From assembly GCA_029945375.1 (NCBI GenBank), contig CM057066.1, forward strand, positions 434,001-498,000: a stretch of 64,000 bases of DNA, in the 5' to 3' direction. The notes beneath the pieces are model-generated. The model saw nothing but the letters and a program-made list of their open reading frames with translations. It was not told where the DNA came from and searched no databases. This stretch comes from Agaricus subrufescens (taxonomy: Eukaryota; Basidiomycota; Agaricomycetes; Agaricales; Agaricaceae). Both the position numbers and the translations under genes were made by a program. This document shows, piece by piece, positions 1-11,477 of this stretch (the first letter of the stretch is position 1; every line of letters starts with the position of its first letter).

Positions 1-717
1 CGGTCGTTACCTAAATGATTGGGTAATGAATTTTACAATCAAGAGAAATCACGGAGTATTCGAGGCCGAATTTCGATTATGGTATGTCCACCAAAGTTTA
101 CTCGTCGATATACACGTAGACTCTCTCTGCTTAACCCGATTTAGGACTTGTTATATCGGTGTTATTCTATATGTAGTCGGCTTCATTATTTTAGGTGTAG
201 CTCTCCAGAACAACTTAGGAATCCCCGGTGTTGTCGTGGGTTGGACTATTGCTCAAATAGCGGTAGTTGTGACCACTGTCGCAGTTTGTGAGTTGAAACC
301 AGGATCCTTGCTGACATAGCTAACTTTCATCGGGTATAGATGCATATTGCAATGATTGTGTCCCAAATAAACGAGGAGAAATCAGCGCATTGCTCAACCT
401 AGTGCGAATTCTGGGTGGTAAGTTTTCTACGGAAAGAGTGGGGGACGCTATCTCTTATTCTTCACAGGGTTCAGTGTTGCCTATTATCAAGTATCATGGG
501 CGTCAAAAAATGGAGCCCTTCAAACACTTGGCTGTGAAGCAGCGTAAGTCTTACCGTACATGAATTATATGATGAAAGATCAATGGTCGAAAACAGTATT
601 GTTGCGGGCTTATTTGTAATCGCTGTTCCCTTTTTACAATACAAAGGTGGATCTCTTCGGGTAAGTATCGACTATTTAATCAATTGCTCCTGTTTGGCTC
701 AGGTATCATTGTCATAG
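1..717 (+). CDS. MFS transporter, 3' part (5' end outside window)
   Basis: C-terminal part of a fungal major facilitator superfamily transporter that enters the window already in frame. Spliced by eye, it reads NHGVFEAEFRLW, then a hydrophobic helix ending in GVALQNNLGIPGVVVGWTIA, then GEISALLNLVRILGG, then FSVAYYQVSWASKNGALQTL, then IVAGLFVIAVPFLQYKGGSL. These match the last transmembrane helices of fungal MFS permeases, in which an EPEFRLW-like loop and a GG(F)xVAYFQVPWA block are typical. Introns use GTATGT/TTTAG, GTGAGT/TATAG, GTAAGT/CACAG and GTAAGT/ACAG borders. A last short exon gives the stop at 715-717; reading through that intron would reach the same stop. The substrate cannot be read from this part. 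It converges on the glutamate decarboxylase gene, with 308 bp between stops. Confidence 0.85.
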
Positions 718-1025
718 GCTAAGTTCTCTTGAATAGTCGCAGTAGTAGGCCAGAATTTGTCAGATAAAATCTGATCTCTGAAGAAGGGGAGGATTGTTAT
801 TTCCGCCTTTGACAGTGTTATTTTCACTTTAATTGGGTACGCACCCCCATATCATAATGTTGTAGCTCAACTGTAGCACAATCATTTGTAACACTTCGAC
901 GAAATCTACACGAGGCTGATTTTCAATAGTGTATTGTACAGCTTATCTCAGAGCAGCGTCACGCCGGGTGAAACCATATCACTACTAAGAATTTGTTTCT
1001 TACAGGTTTTCAAGACCAAGTTCAA
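718..1025. other. intergenic spacer between convergent genes
   Basis: Short gap of 308 bp between the stop codons of the MFS transporter and glutamate decarboxylase. It presumably holds both 3' UTRs. No gene or structured element was seen. Confidence 0.6.
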
Positions 1026-3276
1026 TCAACACGGCCTAGCGAAACCAGTTTGATCCTTAGAATCCTTTCCACCTCCAAAGTTGTCGGGATTGGGTCGGCC
1101 ATGTACCTTCTCAACACGACTAGCAGCAGCTTTGGATGTCGTCACCATCAGACGACCCTCAGAGCCTTTGTGGTAACGGCTCAGTATCGAAATCTTATAA
1201 AAGATGGAAAATAGCGAACCTTGAAGTGATTCAGTGATTTCGATGAGATCTGTAATGAGGCTTTCAACCATGTCCTCAGTTACACTCTCACGAACTAAAC
1301 GGACAATCAAAAATCAAGCTTTCCTTCCTACTAATGTGCATGAGACTTACCAACAACACGCAAGATTTCGACATCCTCTGCTCCTTCGGGAGCCTGTAAT
1401 TGATACATTAATGAGGATCGAATCATATATTAATGAACGCAAACGTACACCGTAATTCGGAACTACCCATCCCTTAGTCTTGAGTAGAGTCTAGGGGGAG
1501 AGTTGAGAGTTTGTATAGAAATATTGGCTCCGAAAGAATTACCTGAATCCATTTTTGCTCGACATTGGGATTCTCCTTTTTGAACTTGTCAGAAAATGTG
1601 AAGGCGACAACCGGCAGCCCGGCCACGTAGTGTTCTGGTTGGTCTACATCGTGTTTCCGGGATTTACAAGGAAGTGGTTTGTGAATACTGCTCAAGACCT
1701 GATTACACCATGAGATAGTCATATGCATATGAGGAGGAGTAGTTTACTTTGAAGTATGTTGCGTCAAGGGCACGGGATAGCAGTCGAGCGTTACGTAAGT
1801 CCTTGAAGGCGATCCGCTTATATCCTTCAAAACCAAGGTTAAGGAAATTGAACATCTGTCCAAGAATCGGAGCTGCTGGTTTGGAGAAGTTACTAGATAA
1901 TTAATCAGCAAAAATAAGAACAAAGAGAGAGCGATGAGGACATACAGAGTGAAAGAATATTCAACGCTGCCCAAATAGTCTAGGAGACATGTCAAAACGG
2001 CCAACGCGTTTGAAAAATCAACCAGAGTACGCACGAAGCTCGAAAATCAAATCTTTATGCAAGAAGCTCTCATCACGCCACAAGACCCATCCGATCCCTA
2101 CATAAACGAGGCCGAACTTATGTCCAGAGGTGTTGATAGAAACTACTCGAGGTATATCGAAAGACCACTTGAGGTTTGGGTAAGCGAACGGCGCAAACAT
2201 TCCACCAGAAGCAGCATCGACGTGAATGGGGATATCAAGGCCCGTACGTGTTTGAAGATTGTCCACTGTTCCAAGAAGCCGTCAGTAGGTCGCAAAAGGA
2301 ATGATAATGAGTATGTCGTACAAAGATTAGCCATGAGCTGAACATCTTCGAAATGACCAGTATAGGTACTTCCAAGGATGACCATGACACCGATAGTATT
2401 CTCATCGATAAACTGCAAGGCATCGTGAGGGTTCATGATGAAATCGTTTTCGGCTTTGACTGGAACCAAACGACATTCGACGTCGAAGTACCTGACCAAG
2501 TATTGATTAGATCAATGCGGCTTGAGCTCAGATTGGCAATTTGTTACCGGGCGAACTTCTCAAGAGCAACTTGGCAATCTGAACCGAATACGATATTGGG
2601 ATGGAAATAGTCTTTCCCTTCAGCCTTGCGTTTTTCTTGCCATCGCTTCTTCATAGCCAACCCGCCAAGCATTATAGCTTCCGAAGAGCCTGCAGTGGCC
2701 GTTCCGACAGGCTTGGCGTCTTTCGGCGCTTTCCAGAGATCCGCGACTGATATTGATCAGACTAAGATATCAGGGTCATCAGAAACGCGGTTTCACTTAC
2801 TCATTGAGACGCAGCGGTTATGAATGATTTGAGCGGCCGGGTATTCCTCTTGGTCAACTATGTTCTTATTGATATTCTCAACCATCAATTTCGTCGCCTC
2901 CTCGGGCATCCATGTGTGCACGAATCTGTCATCATCATACTTAGCATTTTCTACTCAAGTCGTCAAGAGGTCACCTACGATGCCAAGTTCAGAGATGGGT
3001 TGGTGTCAAGGTTCATCTCGTCATGAAGAAGTTGGTATGCTGAACTAGATGGTACTCCCTTTGCAGGAATTGTAAACTTTGAGAGGCCAGCGACATCTTC
3101 ATCGCGGGCCCAGGTAGAGATCTTTTCTGGGTTACGATGGCCCGCAGCGTGGAGATGCTTAAGGTGAGGATGGTCTTTGGCCCTCTCAATGACTTCTTCA
3201 GCGTTAACTACATGCAAGATATGTGAGGCATTTCGTAAAACTGAGTGAAGCGCTTACTATGCACAGAGAGAGACAT
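1026..3276 (-). CDS. GAD1: glutamate decarboxylase (PLP-dependent)
   Basis: Converts L-glutamate to GABA and CO2, consuming a proton. It belongs to the group II pyridoxal-phosphate decarboxylases and is normally cytosolic. The start at 3276 gives MSLSVH; a 48-nt intron follows, then [22 protein letters not shown] central exon carries [16 protein letters not shown] and [13 protein letters not shown], in which the lysine after His is the PLP-binding residue. Further exons read [20 protein letters not shown], then [14 protein letters not shown] and PNVEQKWIQ, and finally [20 protein letters not shown] near the C-terminus. The protein ends in Arg-Pro-Cys before the TGA at 1026-1028. These blocks appear in the order expected for fungal Gad1. 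The gene is split by many short introns, so internal exon borders are approximate. It lies upstream of, and divergent from, the bestrophin cluster. Confidence 0.95.
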
Positions 3277-5631
3277 GGTTGGAGCAGTGGGCTACCAGGT
3301 CATCACGCAGAGGCATTTAAATATTCGGTCCTTATTCAGTGAGAATGCCCTCACTGATGTTGTGTTGACATCGGCAATCAGCTAATTATCACCTATTCGC
3401 TGATCTCCAAGATCTGGGGAGGAAGATGTTGAGGGATTGTATAACGATCTCCACTGATAACGAGCACACATGGAGCAAAGAGGGATAGCTATGACCCCAT
3501 ATTTTCAAAAATAACAGCCAAATACTCCCACGCGAATGTATATTGCCACCCTGTTTCCCCGAGCTAGCACCAAGCTGAAGTAGTGTCAAGCTACATGAGT
3601 GCTAGATGAGCGTCTGACTGCCATAGTGCCAGACTAGCGGTGTCAAACTAGTACTTAATTATCAAGGAATGCCACAAATCTGTTTTTGAACGGGCATAGA
3701 CACACGTTCGATAGGCTCGCTTGAAGGACGGGATACTTGGAAGCCGTGTTCACTGTTCTCATGACTTCCGACTCCGCTGTCACAAAGAACATAATCAGAA
3801 CATAATCATAAATCGTCCTGAATGGAAGAACGTTATGTAACGGACATGTATGATCTCCGTATTCCAAGAAACACACACTGATCCTGGTAGCTGATTTGAG
3901 TCGTTCCGCGTTGAATTCAATAAGGAAAAGGCAAGTATCCAGAATATATTCAGCCAGAATATATTCAACCTGTGTTCATCCGCCGTCACCGTGGTCCTTC
4001 GGCGACTGGGACAAGCCGGCTCGCGACTTCTTGATCGATGTTTCACCCACACAAACAAATATTACTATTCTAGAACTGCTCATTCGTGCAGAAGCACAAC
4101 CTTCCAAATTCTGAAATTCCGAGTGTGCCCGTCCACTATTTGCGGCTTTGTCTCCATGATGTTGCTCAGAGCGGGCAGGAAAGTCCGTCTTTGGGCTGCG
4201 AGTCTGTCGCTGACACTATCGGCATCCATACTATTAAATCACCTGACTCAAGTATAGCTCCTCCGGCCTTAATTTCAGTCTTTCGTCTTCTAGCTTACTT
4301 GATAGGAGCTCCTTTTGACGATCAAAATATCAAAATTGTCAACCCGGGGCCATCTGTGAATCACCTCGCAGAGGAACAGTTTCAGGTCTACAAACTCATT
4401 ACGATCTGTCCATCTAAGTTGCGCAATTGCAATACAATAGTCAATAACATCAATTGATTGTGGACTTGCATTACATTATAAAAGCTGTTCGTCCGTACCT
4501 GTCTGCTCGCTACCTAACATCTGATTTTGTGACAGCAACCGCATAAACACGGAGGCCGGTCACTCACCACTATAGTCCATTCATTCGTGCTAATAGCGAA
4601 GGAAAGGTTGTCAAGGCTTCACGAGTGAGTCCCCTTGGCTGTCAGTCAGGCTCGTGCTGACCAAGGGGACCAACTACGATGTTGCTATCCAACATCATCC
4701 CTTTTTCTGCTATGTAAGGCCTTGCCCGAAGCGCTTACATGACAAACGTCATATCTTTTATTTGGATATCATATAAGGGTACTGCAACGATGCGCACATG
4801 ATTTATCTATGTGATCGAATGCATAAGAAAGGCTCAGTGACAAGAGGCAGCAACAATGCACATTACCTGCATAACGTCACCGCAAGATATAAAGCCCCGC
4901 GATGAACCCTTGATCAACTCGCTTCAAAAGTGGCAATTCGGGCCCTTGTAAGTGGTCGAGGCACATCATCAGTATTTATATATATTGAGTTCATACATAG
5001 ACCTCTGTCAGCTAGTAACAATCAGTCTCACGAATGTCGCCACAATCATTAATTTCTCCACCAAGGTTTTCTTTGTTCACTCTTGGCCCGCAATTGTCAG
5101 CTTCAGGCAGGCGACTCTCAGGTGACTTTGCTATCGATCACGCTCAACATCCAAGTCCGAGAAACTGAGATGATCATCATCATCATCGTAGGCCTAATTA
5201 TACTTTGCCCGAGGATCCTATCGAAACTTGATAAAACTGATACATTATTATTTTCATCATCCCTTGGTTGTTCATCGTATCCAGGTTCGGCGTTGTGATT
5301 GATCCTGCTCAATTGTCTCTCCATGGGAGGAGGCAACGAACAATTGTGCATCCGTGCATCAAAAGTACTTGCCGAAAATTTGCTGCCATATCACAGGACT
5401 CTCGCGGACTTTCTCTTCTTACAACGAGTTGAATGTCGGACTTGGGGAGGCTGAATTACGGTGTCTGTCCGCGGGCCGTGGCTGCACAATACTAAAAACA
5501 AAACATTTCAACGTGCATCTTGCATCGATAAGGGGATCAAATTACGCATGGAGTAATCCATAAGTATAACAGCTGCCATGTTCGGCAATCACATCCAAAG
5601 ACTGTGAATAAGGGTGAGCCACGCTCACAGT
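3277..5631. other. intergenic region, no supported gene
   Basis: About 2.4 kb between the glutamate decarboxylase start and the promoter block of the first bestrophin-like gene. Short open frames near 3.9-4.45 kb resemble no family and lack a splice pattern. The one clear structure is the inverted repeat at 4629-4670. Promoter elements of the decarboxylase must lie at the left end, but none could be pinned down. Confidence 0.5.
4629..4670. repeat. 10-bp perfect inverted repeat (hairpin)
   Basis: GTCCCCTTGG at 4629-4638 is the exact reverse complement of CCAAGGGGAC at 4661-4670, with a 22-nt loop. It stands in otherwise featureless intergenic DNA, and no function is evident. Confidence 0.6.
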
Positions 5632-5743
5632 GCGATGCAAAGGAAGAGCGAGGTCTGGCAAGATAGAGTCAGCTGAACGCCCCTGATGTGTCTTTTTTTT
5701 AGGTTTTATCCGTTTCACACCCTGTTCCCACCAACTATTTAAT
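5632..5743 (+). promoter_or_regulatory. conserved promoter block of bestrophin-like copy 1
   Basis: A GC-rich block at 5632-5658 (GATGCAAAGGAAGAGCGAGG) and a TATTTAAT box at 5736-5743, about 90 bp before the ATG, both recur upstream of the other two copies. Conservation among otherwise diverged flanks suggests a promoter. No named factor site was recognised. Confidence 0.5.
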
Positions 5744-5832
5744 GCGCCCGGTGCTGATGTGGTAACGACCCAAGTTACTCTCTACCTACTCTCTTAACAA
5801 CTACGATATACCCATAAGCTGGGGCTCCGACT

Positions 5833-8009
5833 ATGGTTGCCCAGAATCCAATGTTCCGTGGGGGATGGACCTTGAAGAAGTTTAATGCAATGGTCATTAA
5901 CGACATCTGGCCTGAGGTTTTTTTCTTCACTATGGTTGCAGTCAGTAAGTGTACCTCACCTCGTCTCCGTCCAACGTGACTTTCTCGCCCCTGACCTGCG
6001 TAGTGGTCTGTTTGGTGTCCAACTTGACTAGTGTGGATTTGGGCATCTCGAGTGCACTCTTGACTGTACTGGGTACTGTCTTAGGTCTTGTCATTTCTTT
6101 TCGGACATCATCTGCCTATGAGCGGTATGTATTCGAGCCTTGTAAAATGCCTCATTCTGAGTTCGTTTCTTCTCGTCAGGTATCAGGAGGGTCGGAAGAT
6201 GTGGAGTGTCATTGGAGTTGCGTCGAGGAATCTGGCCCAGATGGTCAGTCTTGTCTTCGACATCTACGGGGGTGACTAACACCCTTGCCTCTAGATTTGG
6301 GTGCATACTCAGTCAGATAGGAGCGGAAATGAGGCTTTGAAAGGTCAGACGGATATTGAGGTCGCTGTGGAAAAAAAGACAATGATCAACTTGGTAAGTG
6401 GTTACCACCACAACGAAGGAACACAATCATCTCAGATCAAAAAAATTCTCCTTGACTAATAGATTCAAGCGTTCTCCGTCGCTGTCAAGGTACGTTATAG
6501 CATGCTCGCGTCGTAAATATAGAATAACACAAGGCAGCATTTTCTACGTGACGAACCGGGTATCTATTATGAAGATTTGTATCCCCTTATCTGTTTCCTT
6601 CCCCGCCTTGCGAACGCAAACATTCCCCATGAGAAATTGCCATTATGGCATGCTCACGAAGGCTATGTGGAAGAGCAGGCCCAACCAGCAACAAAAGTCG
6701 AAACAACCACCTCAGGATCCTTGGATGACATTCAAATAGACTCTGCTAGCAAATCCAGTACATGGACTAAAGTTGGTCGTGGACGTCGATCTCGGCGCAA
6801 CACTTTTGATCCTGAAAGTGTCTTACCCCGTGTTGGGTCCGAACAACCTCTCAAACCAGCAAGAAATCCTCCCGAAACTCATATTACGGATTATATACCA
6901 TTGTTCCGATTGTTCAGCTGGATGGGGCGTGTCATAATGAATCGTACCCGGTCCAAATCGGAATTAATGGCCAAGAAGAGACGCATGAGGAAGCGTGGTG
7001 AAGGTATCAAGTTAGTAGAGAGCCACATACCGATGGAAATTCTTCTTGTACTTTCAAAGTGAGTCTTTTCAATGCTTATTCTCGCAATATATTGATCTCC
7101 ACTCTCAGCTACTCAGCTTGTCAGTTTAGACTATGTTTCCACTTGTTTTCTACGCAGCCAGTGCTGATATGCCTCATATAGTCCTCATGAAATACGGCCT
7201 TATTCAACCCGCCATTGCTTCTGGTATCACGACCAATATCACCCTGCTCCAAGAGACTCTGTCCCACCTTGAACGAATTTGTAACACACCTCTTCCCTTC
7301 GCCTATCAGGCACATCTTCGAATGTCGCTCTGGTACGTCTCGTGGTTCGCCTCTTGCATTCGATATTAAATCATTATCCCTGTAGGCTCTACCTCCTTTT
7401 CCTTCCGGTATGTATCATTGGCCCGGTTTTCATCAATAATTTGGATGACGACGAAAAATAGTTTCAAGTATTCTCATCTGCAGGATGGATCACCATACCC
7501 GGCACTTGTTTTGCATCGTTCCTCCTCATAGGGTTCCTCGAAATCGGTCAAGAGATGTAAGTCCATACCTAAGCTATTATTGACACGCTTCCTAACAAGT
7601 ACACTCAGTGAGAACCCCTTCAACTATGATCTTAATGACCTCGACCTCGATTACTTCTGCCTCTCTCTCCAACGCGAGTTACACCAGATAACTGCCGTGA
7701 GTGTTCTGCAAAGTCACTGGTAAACTTCCCTCCTCAACAAGCTTTATTTCAGTACCATAGCCCAAATCCTCGCGATTTCATCTATACTAACTTGTATGTA
7801 AACCCTTAATAGGACTAGCAGATACGTAACTGATGTGAACTAGGAACCAACCTTTTGCACCTGCGGATCGCCGGGGAGGAGACGAGCTATGCCATGTTGG
7901 GGATGCATACCGTCACCCTGATGAGAAAAGTGAGGCCGGCCTGCCGAGTATCAAGCGCGCTCTAGTCCATTCATGGAGAGACGTCGATCTCAAAACACGT
8001 CACGGTTGA
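5833..8009 (+). CDS. bestrophin-family (UPF0187) membrane channel, copy 1
   Basis: Putative anion-channel-like protein of the bestrophin/UPF0187 family (PF01062), expected in a cellular membrane. From the ATG at 5833 the exons give NPMFRGGWTLKKFNAMVIND, then VDLGISSALLTVLGTVLG and SFRTSSAYERY with GRKMWSVIGVASRNLAQM. Later come HFLRDEPGIYYEDLYPLICF and ICNTPLPFAYQAHLRMSLW, and the hallmark EIENPFNYDLNDLDLD with its acidic cluster. It ends KTRHG at the TGA 8007-8009. There are about 13 exons, including very short ones of 27 nt (6463-6489), 11 nt (7109-7119) and 22 nt (7386-7407). A polar linker (residues roughly 220-340) between the PLW motif and VESHIPMEILLVLSK is rich in Ser, Thr, Arg and Lys. 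No break was seen, so the copy looks intact. Ion selectivity cannot be inferred. Confidence 0.9.
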
Positions 8010-9103
8010 AGTTGAAGGTGATGCGCTGAGCGCTCTTAGTTTTAAAATCTAGCCCAGTAGGGCATTTTATGATTGTTTTAGCCTTCGTTTTTTGCTTTTT
8101 CCTGCTCCCTTGCATGTTGGACTTTTGGTGTCGACAAAATTAGTCGCTTTATTAGCACTGCACATTCCTTTTTCTGTTTATTTACAGGGCATCGTGTTTG
8201 TCTTACGCATTCTCGTATCATACAAGCTACCCTCGACTATTCGTCGTGGGTCATTAATAAGCGTACCTGAATGGTGTTTTCTAAGTTGGAGTTTGGGCCC
8301 GGACATTCAAGTGGATTCAGATGGATAAGAATAATTTGACGTGAACGATGATAATATAAGGTTGAGGGAGTAGAATCACAAAGGAGGCAAGGTGGATCTT
8401 ACCTCAGATCAAGACCACCTGGACGGTCAACGGTCTTCCAAGTCCTCCGATGGCTATGGAAACACATCCAACAGCCTGCGTCGATAGAACTGCTCTTCTC
8501 ATGGCACTGATTGACGGGCTTAGTGGGGCTTCATACTATTACACAGGTTCCTGTCCTTCCATTCAAGTCGTCAGGCGGCTATTCCAGTAAGGTAAATTTA
8601 TGACACGACAGTACTGCGTGTACGAGCAATCAGAATCTTTAGAAGAGCTATAACCTAGGTACAACGATCGCGGCAATACTCGGCACAATGGTTAGCACTA
8701 CCATGCCGCATGAAGAATACCTGTTAATCTTCCCGATCTCACACTCCCCATAACCCAATGCGCAGTTCCCCGAAATCATACTAGCTTGTCCATCTATTAT
8801 GTTTCTCCACTTTGCGACCTCAGGTGGGTTTATTTATATCAGTTTACCTTCGCACAGTCCATTTGAACCTGAATCAGCCGATGTAAACGTTTTTCCAAAA
8901 CTATTCTGGCCAATATCGATTTCTTGACGCCTGTTTTATGAATTAGGCGCCGCCAGCGGAAGTTTGACCACGTTTCAACCTCGTTCTTATAGCCTTTGGG
9001 TCCGTGATCAACCAGGTCTTCTACCTCCTATCTAATATTGCCTTCCATTATCTCGATAGCAGGATTCTATGCCCCGGAGGAGATTCTGGAGACCCACACT
9101 CTC
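8010..9103. other. intergenic 3' flank of bestrophin copy 1
   Basis: Just over 1 kb without a gene. The proximal part (about 8080-8140) is T-rich and resembles the sequence after copy 2 (about 11530-11600). The 8500-8575 part also has a match after copy 2. It is duplicated flank, not coding sequence. Confidence 0.6.
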
Positions 9104-9216
9104 TGCGTCATGCAAGGTAAGAGTGAGGTCTGGTGAAATGAAGTCTTCGCCTGACCTGTTTCTTTCTTCATTCCTTTCTTGTACCGTCGGCGCAGCCTCC
9201 GTCCACCGTTTTATAA
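9104..9216 (+). promoter_or_regulatory. conserved promoter block of bestrophin-like copy 2
   Basis: Contains GTAAGAGTGAGGTCTGG near 9118-9134, nearly identical to the block of copy 3. A TTTATAAG box near 9209-9216, about 75 bp before the ATG, matches the AT-rich box position of the other copies. Confidence 0.5.
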
Positions 9217-9287
9217 GCTGGTGGCTGATCATGCGACATCTCAACCTTCTTTCAATCCCTTAAGCCACTCAAGCTGAGGCCTCGACA

Positions 9288-11477
9288 ATGGTATCCAGAA
9301 ATCCTTTGTTCCATGGAGGATGTCACTGGGAGAAGTTCAGTGCCATGGTCATCCACGATATCTGGCATGAGATGCTTTTCTTCACTTTGATTGCAGTTAG
9401 TAGGTGTACTCCATGTCGCCTCCAACTGATAAATCTCTAATAGTATCAACACTTTCATAGTGGTTTGTTTGGTGTCGAACTTGACCGAGGTTAACTTGGG
9501 CATTTCTAATGACCTCTTAACCGTTCTGGGTACTGTCTTGGGTCTGGTCATTTCCTTTCGAACAACATCTGCTTATGAAAGGTATGTGGGTGAATAGTGA
9601 AGAAAATGTCACGCCATTACTTATCTATTGGTAGGTATCAGGACGGCCGTAAGATGTGGACTGTCATCGCGGCCACGTCGAAAAGTCTGGCTCAGATGGT
9701 CTGTCCGACTTATATAATGATTTCGTTGACTCTGTAGATTGATTTCGTTATATGAAGATTTGGGTCTATACGGATTCGGACCGGAAGGAAAAAGAGCCTT
9801 TAACAGCTCAGACGGATATTGAAATCGCCGTGGAGAAGAAGACCATGATCAACTTGGTCAGTGTTTACTACCACACCAGGAAATGCATCTCGGTACAATT
9901 GTTTTCTCACTTTGGGCTTATAGATTCACGCGTTTGCCGTCGCCGTCAAGGTGTGTATGACAATGTTCCATTCGTAATTCTCAGTATAACACAGGACAGC
10001 ATCTTCTGCGCAATGAACCGGGTGTGGGTTATCAAGATCTGCATCCTCTGATTTGTTTCCTTCCCCATAATGTGGACTCAAACATGCCTAAGGTGAAAGC
10101 ACCGCTGTGGTATGATCGCAAAGACTTCGAGGAAGAGTCGGCTCAGTCAACCACACAAGTTGATCATAAATCTGAAGGGCCCTTGGATGACAGGCATGTC
10201 GAACCCACTACCAAGTTCAGTACCTGGTCTAGTGGACCCACCCGTAATAATCAATCCGGGCGCAACACACCCGATATTGAAAGCGCAGCTCCACAGGGTG
10301 AACGTGGATACGATCTAAAACCGGCTAGGAATCCTCCCAAAACTCGTATTATGGATCTTATGCCGTTGTTTCGTTTATTCAGGTGGATTGGCCGCGGTAT
10401 CTTGAACCGTATCAGGACCCAGTCGGAATCAGACGCTCAAAGTAAACGTCTAAGAGAGCATTCTCAAGGCGTTACTTTGGTCGAGAGCCACATACCACAA
10501 GAGATACTGCTTGTACTCTCAAAGTGAGTCCCTTGCACGATCATTTGCACTGTCTATTGACCTTCACGTGCAGCTACTCAGCCTGTGAGTTTGAGTTGGA
10601 GCCTTCCCCTCCTTTCTCCAGAGGGACTAATGTGAATTGCCTAGTCCTCATGAAACACGAGCTCCTTCATCCCGCCGTCGCTACCGGTGTCATGAACAAT
10701 CTCATTTTACTCCAGGATACATTATCCCAACTAGAGCGTATCTGTAACACTCCTCTTCCCTTTGCCTATCAGGCGCACCTTCGAATGTCCCTTTGGTATG
10801 TTTTATGGTTGTTTCCTACCTCAGAAATACAATTACATCTTTTTAGGATCTATCTTCTTTTCCTCCCGGTATGTATCATCAATACGTTATTCATCACTAA
10901 GCTAAACAATAATGATGGGAATTAGTTCCAAATATTCAAGACCGCGGGATGGATTACCATACCAGGGACTTGTTTTGCATCATTCCTCCTCCTTGGTTTC
11001 CTTGAAATTGGTCAAGAAATGTACGCTCATATCCGGGAATGATTCTTGTCCCGTTCCTGAACGCATCTTAGTGAAAACCCATTCAATTACGATATCAACG
11101 ACCTTGATCTTGATTACTTCTGCCGCTCTCTCCAACGCGAGCTACATCAGATAACTGCTGTAGGTGGTCCACTATACCACACACAATACTCTTATTGACT
11201 CCCATTGAAGTACCCAAATCCGGATCCTTGCGACCTTTTTAAAACCCACGAGTATGTGAATGCGTAAAAATTGCTAAGCAGCTATCTGATCTAACCTAGG
11301 AACCGACCTCTCGCACCTGTGGACTGCCGGGGAGCCGATGAGTTATGTCGTGCTGGGAATACCTATCAGCATCGGGATGAGAATATCGAGGCCGGTTTGG
11401 CAAGCCTCAGGTGCGCTCTAGTCCAGGTGTGGAAGGAGGTGGATTATAAAACGCGCTCTGCTAGTCAAGAACGCTAA
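9288..11477 (+). CDS. bestrophin-family (UPF0187) membrane channel, copy 2
   Basis: Second tandem paralogue with the same exon order as copy 1. The ATG at 9288 opens NPLFHGGCHWEKFSAMVIHD. It continues with VNLGISNDLLTVLGTVLG, FRTTSAYERYQDGRKMWT, HLLRNEPGVGYQDLHPLICF, ICNTPLPFAYQAHLRMSLW, and GQEIENPFNYDINDLDLDYF across an intron. The stop is the TAA at 11475-11477, after a C-terminus slightly longer than copy 1 (ending SASQER). The 11-nt microexon is at 10574-10584. Cys replaces a Trp shared by copies 1 and 3 near residue 12. This is the most diverged copy in the N-terminus, the polar linker and the C-terminus, although it lies between the two more similar ones. No frameshift or internal stop was seen after splicing. 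Confidence 0.9.

Larger units (their letters stand above)
5632..9103 (+). repeat. tandem duplication unit 1 (promoter + bestrophin-like gene + 3' flank)
   Basis: First of three head-to-tail units. It starts at the block GCGATGCAAAGGAAGAGCGA, which recurs in modified form at 9104 and 12531, so the spacings are 3472 and 3427 bp. The 3' flank is shared as well: the stretch near 8500-8575 (TCATGGCACTGATTGACGGG, later ATTCAAGTCGTCAGG) matches one near 11950-12008. The duplication was therefore of genomic segments, not retrocopies, as intron positions also show. Confidence 0.75.

Noticed and set aside
4086..4457. 123-codon frame on the plus strand
   Set aside because: Composition and sequence look random, it starts without a promoter feature, and no homology is recognisable.
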